From assembly GCF_031845305.1 (NCBI RefSeq), contig NZ_JAVREH010000003.1, positions 186,001 to 250,000 of the forward strand: 64,000 bases of DNA, in the 5' to 3' direction. Positions 53,818 through 60,558 of the stretch are shown one piece after another (position 1 is the stretch's first letter; each line of letters begins with the position of its first letter). The position numbers and the translations under genes are program-made. The DNA comes from Jatrophihabitans_A lederbergiae. Its GTDB lineage: Bacteria; Actinomycetota; Actinomycetes; Mycobacteriales; Jatrophihabitantaceae. The notes beneath the pieces are model-generated. The model ran no database searches, was not told where the DNA came from, and saw only the letters and a program-made list of their open reading frames with translations.

Positions 53818-55128
53818 TCAGGCAGCGAAGCCGGGCTGCCACCGCTCGGCGATCTCGCGGTACGGCGCCCGCGCCCCGAGCTGGCACAGCACCCCGATCG
53901 AGCCGAGCGTCACCCGGTGCAGCAGCAGGTACTCGGGCGGCAGATTGAGCATGCGGCCGACTCTGGCAGCTTCGTTGCGGGGGTCAGCGATGCGCTGGGC
54001 CTGCTCGCGCATCCAGTCCCTGGTGAACGTGAACTCCGCTTCCGCCAGCGGTTCCAGGATCGGGCGCAGGTAGTCCATCACCCGGTCGCCGTCGATCTCC
54101 ATACCCTTGCGGATGAAGCGCTCCTCCTGCATCTCGGTGATCACCGCGTCCGTCTTGCCCTCGAGCACCAGCCGCGTCAGCCGCCCCAGTGGCTCCGGAG
54201 CCCCGGTGGGCAGCCGGGCCATCGCTCCGAAGTCGAGGACGCCGAGCCGGCCGTCGTCGAGCAGCCGGAAGTTGCCGGGGTGCGGATCGGCGTGCAACAG
54301 ACCGGCACGCTGCGGTGCCGAGAAATGCAGCAGCGCCAACAGGCAGCCGGCCCGATTGCGCTGGTCCTGCGTTCCGGTGGCGATGATCTTCGATAGCGGC
54401 GTCCCCTCCAGCCATTCGCTGACGATCACCTTCGGCGCGCTGGCGACGACGCGGGGCGCGACGATCTCGGGGTCGCCGTCATAGGCGGCGGAGAATTGGC
54501 GTTGAGCCTCGGCTTCCAGGGTGTAGTCGAGTTCCTCGCTCACCCGATCCTTCAGCTCGGTGAGCAGCGGCTTGACGTCAAGGCCGGGAAAGATCCGGCC
54601 GAACAGCTTGGCGAAGCGGGACAACTGGTTGAAGTCAGCCATCAGGGCCGGCCCCGCGCCGGGGTACTGGATCTTGACCGCGACCTCCCGGCCGTCGGTC
54701 CAGACGCCGCGGTGCACCTGGCCGATCGAGGCGGCGGCGGCAGGAAGGTCCTCGAAGGAGGTGAACCTGGATCGCCAAGAGGTGCCGAACTGCTCGTCGA
54801 GGACCCGGTGCATCACCTCCGGCGGCATCGGCGGGGCTGCCTCCTGGAGCTTGGTGAGCGCTTCGCGGTAGGGTGCCGCGGATTCCTCCGGCAATGCGGC
54901 TTCGAAGACCGACAGCGCCTGCCCGAACTTCATCGCTCCACCCTTGAGCTGTCCCAGCACCGTGAAGAGCTGCTCGGCGGTGCGTTGTGCCAGTTCGGCC
55001 TGGACGTCCTCGGCCGATTGCCCGGTGAGGCGCTTTCCGATCCCTAGGGTCGCTCGTCCAGCGACTCCCAGGGGGAGCCGCGCCAACCGAGCTGTACGTG
55101 CCATGCCGCGCTGTGGAATTTCAGTCAC
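53818..55128 (-). CDS. ABC1/AarF (UbiB-like) atypical kinase
   Basis: A 436-residue protein from a GTG overlapping the ThiF-like gene stop. The atypical kinase hallmarks are all present: the KxGQ motif region (QLKGGAMKFGQALS), the Ala-rich nucleotide loop AAAASIGQVHRG, VAVKIQYPG with the catalytic Lys, LEAEAQRQF, LHADPHPGNF and the DFG-equivalent LDFGAMARL. UbiB-family proteins are ATPases supporting isoprenoid-quinone synthesis or membrane lipid homeostasis. Rv3197 is the mycobacterial counterpart, which sits beside whiB7 and has been linked to macrolide tolerance, if I recall correctly. It is convergent with the whiB7 cluster. Confidence 0.94.
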   Translation of the reverse strand: MTEIPQRGMARTARLARLPLGVAGRATLGIGKRLTGQSAEDVQAELAQRTAEQLFTVLGQLKGGAMKFGQALSVFEAALPEESAAPYREALTKLQEAAPPMPPEVMHRVLDEQFGTSWRSRFTSFEDLPAAAASIGQVHRGVWTDGREVAVKIQYPGAGPALMADFNQLSRFAKLFGRIFPGLDVKPLLTELKDRVSEELDYTLEAEAQRQFSAAYDGDPEIVAPRVVASAPKVIVSEWLEGTPLSKIIATGTQDQRNRAGCLLALLHFSAPQRAGLLHADPHPGNFRLLDDGRLGVLDFGAMARLPTGAPEPLGRLTRLVLEGKTDAVITEMQEERFIRKGMEIDGDRVMDYLRPILEPLAEAEFTFTRDWMREQAQRIADPRNEAARVGRMLNLPPEYLLLHRVTLGSIGVLCQLGARAPYREIAERWQPGFAA

Positions 55129-56291
55129 GCCCCCATTCTGCCGTGTTGGGCAGATCGGGTGGCCGCGCCGCAGTCGCAACTGTCATGTGGCGGCCACGAT
55201 CGGCGCCTGAGCCGCCAGTCAGGAAGCTGCCATTCCAAGGTCGCCCCGAGGGTGGCCGGCTCCCGCCGGTCCAGATACGCCAGCGCCTGACTCACGGCAA
55301 CACCGGACGTGGCGACGCACAGCGCCACGTCCGAGGTCAGCCGACGCCTCGGACGTGAGGCGAGCTGGACGGCGAGCGCCGGCCACGCGGGGTCGCGGTC
55401 GATGCGGTGCAGGTCGGCACAGCGCAGGCAGCCGGTGACGCCGGGCAGCACGAGCGGGCCGATGACCGCACGGGAACCGTCCACGCTGGCCGACAGGTGC
55501 GCGAGGCCGTCGAGCTGGAAGCTGGTCCGCACGGCCGTCTCTACCGGCGCCGGATCGGTGAGGATCACCAGATCGGCCAGCCGGTCGCGGGGGATCGGCG
55601 TGGTGTCGACGTCAGGTGCCGAGCGGCGGATCGCGTCCAGCGCGGCTACCCCGAAGCGCCGCCCCTCGTCCACGGGCGTCAGGCCTCCGGGACAGGAGTC
55701 GGCCGCGGCGACGTCGCCTCCGTGCACCAATTGCACCCAGCCGACTCCCGCGGCGGCGAGGGTGGCCGCAACCGAGGCGGCCAGCCGGGAGGTGCCGTGT
55801 ACGGCGACAGCTGAAGCGCGACGCGCTCGCAACACCGCTTCGGCGGCGTCACCGACGCACGCGCGCAGCGCACCGAGATCCGGCAGAAGGTGTGCGGGCA
55901 GTGGCTGGGGCGAGGCCCCGTGAGCGGCCGGGGTGTCCGGAACGGCAGGCTGCTCAGAGGAGTTGGTCAGGAAACCCGCGCTGTCGAGTGCGTCGCGCAA
56001 TTCGGCCAGCGCCGGGTCCGCCGCCGGTGGACCTGCTACGGACTGCTCGGGCCTGGTTTGTCGATGGCTCCGGGATTGCTCACGTGGCAGCAGAGCCGAC
56101 ATCTCATCGGGGCCGACGTTCTCGATGACGACCCGTCGCTGCCCCAGTTCCAGTTGAACAACCCGGGCGGATCGCCACAACACCACGGCGGCGTTGTTCA
56201 GCCGACGATGGGAAGTCTCAACCTGAGACGTGGCACCAGCGGCCAGCGCCGAGGTGTCGGCCGCCGCCGCGGTGCCCTTGCGAGTGCTCAT
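55125..56291 (-). CDS. ThiF/E1-like cyclodehydratase-domain protein (Rv3196-type)
   Basis: A 388-residue protein starting MSTRKGTAAA (upstream frame is open but unsupported). The N-terminal part (about 30-150) resembles the leader-binding region of TOMM cyclodehydratases. The rest has a Rossmann-like VAVHGTSRLAASVAATLAAAGVGWV, a Cys-rich PGVTGCLRCADLHRIDRDP and the C-terminal CDCGA, like ThiF-family E1 homologues that bind zinc. The glycine-rich nucleotide loop is degenerate. No precursor peptide or YcaO gene is nearby, so this is probably a conserved orphan. It overlaps the ABC1 kinase gene by 4 nt. Confidence 0.78.
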   Translation of the reverse strand: MSTRKGTAAAADTSALAAGATSQVETSHRRLNNAAVVLWRSARVVQLELGQRRVVIENVGPDEMSALLPREQSRSHRQTRPEQSVAGPPAADPALAELRDALDSAGFLTNSSEQPAVPDTPAAHGASPQPLPAHLLPDLGALRACVGDAAEAVLRARRASAVAVHGTSRLAASVAATLAAAGVGWVQLVHGGDVAAADSCPGGLTPVDEGRRFGVAALDAIRRSAPDVDTTPIPRDRLADLVILTDPAPVETAVRTSFQLDGLAHLSASVDGSRAVIGPLVLPGVTGCLRCADLHRIDRDPAWPALAVQLASRPRRRLTSDVALCVATSGVAVSQALAYLDRREPATLGATLEWQLPDWRLRRRSWPPHDSCDCGAATRSAQHGRMGA

Positions 56292-56329
56292 CCGATCACC
56301 TTGACACAGCGCAGTGACGGGTCCGGCGC

Positions 56330-56438
56330 TTGTCCACAAGGTGGGCGTAAACCCTCAACCCAATGTCCACACTTGTGGAGCGCCCTGTGGATAACCATGG
56401 GACGACGCGCCACCGATCCGTTGACAACCTGTGGAGGA
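56330..56438. promoter_or_regulatory. Cluster of DnaA-box-like sequences
   Basis: Five TGTGGA/TCCACA-type elements fall within 109 bp: TTGTCCACA (56330-56338, the Streptomyces-type consensus), ATGTCCACA (56363-56371), TTGTGGA (56373-56379, facing the previous one as TCCACA-CT-TGTGGA), TGTGGATAA (56386-56394, a perfect E. coli-type box) and TGTGGAGG (56430-56437). They sit between the divergent ThiF-like and M48-like genes (56292-56537), which otherwise hold no gene. Confidence 0.45.
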
Positions 56439-56537
56439 CGATATGCGTCGCGTGTCTCGCGACTCCTCCACCGGGACGAGGCCAGTCGGCGCGCCGGCGC
56501 ATGAGTTCTTGTCGGTACCGCCGCCTAGGCTCCCGCT

Positions 56538-57146
56538 ATGGCCGAATCACTCCTTGGCGGAGCGCCGCGCGACACTCCGCCCACGATCGAGATCCGACGC
56601 AGTGCCCGTCGACGACAGACCGTGGCGGCGTACCGAGATGGCGACAAGATCATCATCTTGATGCCGGCCCGGACGCCGAAGGCCGAAGAAGAGCGTCTGG
56701 TCGCGGAGATGGTGGGGCGCGTCACCCGACGTGAGGCGAAGCTCTCTCAAGCGGGTCCTCGGGGGAGTGACAGCGCCCTGGTCGCCCGCGCGCGCCAGTT
56801 GTCCAGCGACTACCTGCAGGGTCTCCCGCGGCCTTCCAGCGTGCGCTGGGTCACCAACATGAACCGCCGGTGGGGCTCGTGCACGACTACGGATGGCACC
56901 ATCCGGCTGTCACACCGGCTGCAGTCCATGCCGTCGTGGGTGATCGACTACGTCCTTGTTCACGAGCTCAGCCACCTGCTGCAGCCCGGCCACGGGCCCG
57001 AGTTCTGGGCGTGGGTAGATCGCTACCCGCGCACCGAGCGAGCCCGGGGCTACCTCGAAGGCGTCGCCACCGCGGCTCAGCTGCCCGGCGTGGTCCCGGG
57101 GGAGTCAGGGTCATCCGAACTGTCGGACTGCGACTCACCGGACTGA
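56538..57146 (+). CDS. YgjP-like (M48-type) zinc metallopeptidase
   Basis: A 202-residue protein starting MAESLLGGAPRD. The N-terminal half is the family-specific beta region (TIEIRRSARRRQTVAAY, IIILMPARTPKAEEERLV). The zinc motif is HELSHLLQPGHGPEFW, fitting HExxH with a downstream His ligand, and RWGSCTTTDGTIRLS is the conserved substrate strand. YgjP/DUF45 proteins are soluble and often linked to restriction or regulatory proteolysis; role here unknown. The last 23 codons overlap the 3' end of the convergent DUF2342 gene. Confidence 0.92.
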   Translation: MAESLLGGAPRDTPPTIEIRRSARRRQTVAAYRDGDKIIILMPARTPKAEEERLVAEMVGRVTRREAKLSQAGPRGSDSALVARARQLSSDYLQGLPRPSSVRWVTNMNRRWGSCTTTDGTIRLSHRLQSMPSWVIDYVLVHELSHLLQPGHGPEFWAWVDRYPRTERARGYLEGVATAAQLPGVVPGESGSSELSDCDSPD

Positions 57147-58432
57147 GGATCACCGGACCGAGGATCACCGGACTGAGAGCCGGGTCCGGGCTCGGGCTGG
57201 CTCGGGTCACGCAACTCGGGGACCGACAGCTCCAGCGACGTGCCGTAGCTGCGGGCGAAGTTCTCCGGATCGTCCAGGTCGTCCGCGCTCGGCAGCAGGT
57301 CGGGGTGGTTCCACAAGCCGTCGCGTACCGACGCGCCGTGCTGCTCCGTCATCGCCGTCCACAGGGATGCGGCGTCGCGCAGCCGGCGTGGTCGCAGTTC
57401 CAGGCCCACCAGGGTCGAGAAGGTCTGCTCGGCGGGACCACCGGAGGCGCGGCGGCGACGGACCGCCTCTGCCAGCGCGTCCGAGCCCTGCATCCGGTCA
57501 CGGGCGGCTGTGGCGACCACGGTGTCCACCCAGCCCTCGATCAGAGCGAGCAAGGTCTCCAGCCGGCGCAGCGCGGCGTTCTGGGCATCGGTGTTCTGAG
57601 GCTCGAACAATCCCCCGGCCAGGGCGTTCTGCATGGACTCCGGATTGGTGGGGTCGATGTCGGCGAGCGCGGACGAGATCGCATCCGCATCGATGGAGAT
57701 GCCGCGGCCGTAGGCGTCGACGGCCTCGATGACCTGCTGGCGCAGCCACGGGACATGGCTGAACAGCCGGTGGTGCGCCGCCTCGCGCAGCGCCATGAAC
57801 AGCCGGACGTCGGCGATCGGGCGACCGAGCCCGGTGGCCAGCACGTCGAGGTTCGCCATCACCAGGGCGCCGGTGCCCTTCGGACCCAGCGGCAGCCCGA
57901 TCTCGGTGGCCGACACGACCTCGCCCGCGAGAGCGGCGATGCCCTGCCCGAGCTGAGCGCCGAACATCATGCCGCCCAACTGGGTGAGCATGGGCGCCAT
58001 CGGGCCGGCCTGCGCGGCGACCTCGGGCGGCAGCGCGCTCGACATGGCGGCGACGACTCTGGTCGCGACCGGATCGCACAGCGCGGCCCAGGTGCTCATC
58101 GTCTTCTCGACCCATTCGACCTGGCTCCAGGCCTCGGTGGTGGTGACACCGGAGGGCAGGTCGGTCGCGCCGTCCAGCCACAGGTCTGCCAGCCGCAGGG
58201 CGTCCGCGGCGGCCGACCTGTCGGCGGCGGACACGCTGTGGTGCTGGGCGGCCAGGGTAGAGATGGCCAATTGTCGAGCGAGATCCCAGTTCACCGGGCC
58301 GCCGGAGCCCGACAGCAGCCGTTGCAGTTCCGCGAAGAGCGGGATCTTGGCGGACAGATCGTCCGGGTCGTTGCCCGGCTCGTTCTGGCCGAACTGCCCG
58401 AAACCAAATCCGAAGTCGTTCATTCCAGTCAC
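57077..58432 (-). CDS. DUF2342 zinc-dependent metalloprotease-like protein
   Basis: A 451-residue protein from GTG at 58432 (an ATG three codons in is possible). Conserved family segments: EAWSQVEWVEKTMSTW, GGMMFGAQLGQGIAALAGEV, LFMALREAAHHRLFSHVPW (the HExxH-like helix of the family) and ALIEGWVDTV. The C-terminus is a disordered tail of SGDP/SGES-type repeats. Structures of relatives show a zincin-like fold; activity has not been shown to my knowledge. Its final 70 bases run antiparallel to the end of the M48-like gene. Rv3195 is the mycobacterial counterpart. Confidence 0.92.
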   Translation of the reverse strand: MTGMNDFGFGFGQFGQNEPGNDPDDLSAKIPLFAELQRLLSGSGGPVNWDLARQLAISTLAAQHHSVSAADRSAAADALRLADLWLDGATDLPSGVTTTEAWSQVEWVEKTMSTWAALCDPVATRVVAAMSSALPPEVAAQAGPMAPMLTQLGGMMFGAQLGQGIAALAGEVVSATEIGLPLGPKGTGALVMANLDVLATGLGRPIADVRLFMALREAAHHRLFSHVPWLRQQVIEAVDAYGRGISIDADAISSALADIDPTNPESMQNALAGGLFEPQNTDAQNAALRRLETLLALIEGWVDTVVATAARDRMQGSDALAEAVRRRRASGGPAEQTFSTLVGLELRPRRLRDAASLWTAMTEQHGASVRDGLWNHPDLLPSADDLDDPENFARSYGTSLELSVPELRDPSQPEPGPGSQSGDPRSGDPQSGESQSDSSDDPDSPGTTPGS

Positions 58433-58560
58433 GTTAGCGTCAACGGTCGGCGCCCGGGGAGCGTGCCCGCCGCGCTGCGCCCGCAGCGAACACCGGCCGG
58501 TAGCCGGCGTTGCGGCGCGCGTCCGTCCATGGTGTGTGCCTGGCGTTTACCGTGTGCGTC

Positions 58561-58806
58561 ATGGCATGGATGTGGTGGTTGCTCGCACCGGTCGCCAGCA
58601 CGGCGATCGGAGCGACGGTGATCTGGTGGCGTGCGTGGCGCGAGCGCTCCGGCGCGTGGCGGACGTCCGGCGCGATGTCAGAGCACCGTGCGCTGCTGCG
58701 GGCGCTGCCGCAGGGCCGGGCCGCCGAGCCGGTCCCGGTGACCATACGAGTGCTCCATCGAACCGCCGAGACGCCTCCTCAGCGGGTGCCAGACCTCGGC
58801 CGCTAG
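58561..58806 (+). CDS. Small membrane-associated hypothetical protein
   Basis: An 81-residue protein, MAWMWWLLAPVASTAIGATV, one transmembrane helix (about 2-21) followed by a strongly basic cytoplasmic region (WWRAWRERSGAWRTSG) and a polar tail ending QRVPDLGR. A slightly longer form could start at GTG or ATG upstream. No family recognised. Its stop lies immediately before the ATG of the Lon-like PDZ protease, so the two are probably co-transcribed, which supports it as a real gene. Confidence 0.55.
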   Translation: MAWMWWLLAPVASTAIGATVIWWRAWRERSGAWRTSGAMSEHRALLRALPQGRAAEPVPVTIRVLHRTAETPPQRVPDLGR

Positions 58807-58807
58807 C

Positions 58808-59842
58808 ATGTCGGCAATGTCTCGTCAGTTACGCACCCTCGTATTCGGTGCGGTCCTGTGCCTGGTGCTGGCGATTCTCAGTTTCGGCATGCGGGTGCCC
58901 TATCTCGTCCTCGGGCCCGGACCTACCTTCAACACCCTGGGCACGGACAGCGGCAAGGACATCATCGCGGTGTCAGGCCACCCGGTCACCAAGACGACGG
59001 GCCACCTGAACCTGATGACGGTGTCGGCCGACACCCAGAACACCACCATCGCCGGCGCCATCAACGGCTGGTTGCGTCACGACGAGGTGGTGGTGCCGCA
59101 CGACAGCATCTACCCGCCGGGAACCTCACAGCAGCAGCAGAACGCCCAGGACGCCGAGGACTTCACCGCCTCGCAGGACAATGCAACGGCCGCGGCCGCA
59201 TGCGAGCTGGGCTATCCCAAGGGCTTCGGGGTGATCTCGGTCGCGTCGGACTCGCCGAACGCCTCGGTATTGAAGCCGGGGGACCGGTTCGTATCGGTGG
59301 TGGGGGTCAAGATCACCGAGGACGCCGCCCTTCGCAAGGTGCTCGCCGCCCACAAGGCCGGCGACACACTTCCCACTGTGGTGATCCGTGGCGGCAAGCC
59401 GGTGACGGTGCAGGCGGTTCTCGGTGCGCACGCGTCCGGAAGCAGCACACCCCGGCTCGGCATCACCGTGGGCGAGGGCTGCCTGCCGCCGTTCGAGATC
59501 TCCTTGAGCCTCACCGGCATCGGCGGCCCGTCGGCGGGGTTGATGTTCACCCTCGGCATCATCGACAAGATCAGTGAGCACGACCTGACGCACGGACGGT
59601 TCATCGCCGGCACCGGCACCATCGACCCGAGTGGCAAGGTCGGGCAGATCGGCGGGATCTCGCTGAAGATGATCGCGGCCAAGCGGGCCGGCGCCACGAT
59701 CTTCCTCGCACCGGCCAGCAATTGCGCTGATGTGCGGGGCGACATCCCGTCCGGCCTGAACGTCGTCCGGGTCGAGACGCTGCATGACGCGATCACCAGC
59801 CTGGACACCCTCGCCAACGGCGGCGCGGTTCCGCACTGCTAG
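58808..59842 (+). CDS. Membrane-anchored PDZ/Lon-like serine protease (YlbL-type)
   Basis: A 344-residue protein. The N-terminal transmembrane helix (about 10-28, LVFGAVLCLVLAILSFGM) is followed by a PDZ domain (about 140-205, with GVISVASDSPNASVLKPGDRFVSV) and a Lon-type protease domain. The catalytic Ser is S242 in GIGGPSAGLMF and the Lys K287 in GGISLKMIAAKRAG. YlbL/Rv3194c proteins cleave membrane or secreted substrates. No ATPase is fused, as expected in this group. The last residues end in a Cys (VPHC). Confidence 0.95.
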   Translation: MSAMSRQLRTLVFGAVLCLVLAILSFGMRVPYLVLGPGPTFNTLGTDSGKDIIAVSGHPVTKTTGHLNLMTVSADTQNTTIAGAINGWLRHDEVVVPHDSIYPPGTSQQQQNAQDAEDFTASQDNATAAAACELGYPKGFGVISVASDSPNASVLKPGDRFVSVVGVKITEDAALRKVLAAHKAGDTLPTVVIRGGKPVTVQAVLGAHASGSSTPRLGITVGEGCLPPFEISLSLTGIGGPSAGLMFTLGIIDKISEHDLTHGRFIAGTGTIDPSGKVGQIGGISLKMIAAKRAGATIFLAPASNCADVRGDIPSGLNVVRVETLHDAITSLDTLANGGAVPHC

Positions 59843-59866
59843 GCGGCGCTCAGCCAGAGACGCTGC

Positions 59867-60430
59867 TCAGTCGACCAGCGTCGCGCTGAGAGCCGCCACC
59901 AGGTTGGGTGCGAGGTCGGGTCCGGTGAGTAGATCGTCGCCCGACTCTGCGGCGCCACGCAGCCGCAGGATGCTCGCCGAGCGACCGTCGCGCAGCACCA
60001 CCACGACCAACCGTGCCTCTCGCCGGTCGGGGTGCTCCACCGCGCGGGACGCGGCCGCCTCGATCGTCAGGTCGTCCAGTTCCGGCTCGGCGGACGGCGG
60101 CAGCATCACGATCTCTTGACTGAGGCCACAGCCGACGACCTCGCCCGGCCAGCCGATCTGGGCCAGCGCCTCGTCCAGCGAACCCTCCGGTAGCTCCTCC
60201 TGCGCGATCGGGGTGATGGCGTCGTCGGAGATCTCTTCCGGATCGGCCACCAGGTCGGCACCGAGCACGTCGGAGGCGTTGGGGTCCGCTGCCAGCAGCC
60301 GGGTGGGCACCAACGCGAACAGCATCGGCCCCAGGTCCCAGCCGGATTGGCCGACGAAGGCCTCGATCTCGGCCGCGATGGCCTCCAGCATGATGGGCGC
60401 GGGACCAGCGGGGCTCTCGTCTTCGGTCAT
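59867..60430 (-). CDS. PPA1309 family protein
   Basis: A 187-residue protein, MTEDESPAGPAPIM, with conserved WDLGPMLFALVPT, LPEGSLDEALAQIGWPGEV, IVMLPPSAE and the closing SGDDLLTGPDLAPNLV. This is the actinobacterial PPA1309 family; alpha/beta, soluble, and without a known role, perhaps a recruitment or stress factor. It is convergent with the Lon-like protease gene (24-bp gap) and divergent from the UPF0182 gene, an order conserved in the phylum. Acidic overall. Confidence 0.93.
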   Translation of the reverse strand: MTEDESPAGPAPIMLEAIAAEIEAFVGQSGWDLGPMLFALVPTRLLAADPNASDVLGADLVADPEEISDDAITPIAQEELPEGSLDEALAQIGWPGEVVGCGLSQEIVMLPPSAEPELDDLTIEAAASRAVEHPDRREARLVVVVLRDGRSASILRLRGAAESGDDLLTGPDLAPNLVAALSATLVD

Positions 60431-60558
60431 GACCAGATCGTGCCACCCGCCGGAACCCGTCCCGGGCTCGGTACGTTGCTGCTAGGGAACACCACTTTTA
60501 TACGCGTCGCGAACCGAAGCAGGACGATTCTCGGCCGGCGCAGGGTAAGGAGAGCTTC

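Noticed and set aside
55125..56291. ThiF-like protein as part of a TOMM (azole peptide) biosynthetic cluster
   Set aside because: No YcaO cyclodehydratase, dehydrogenase or precursor peptide nearby; the gene is a conserved orphan next to the ABC1 kinase.
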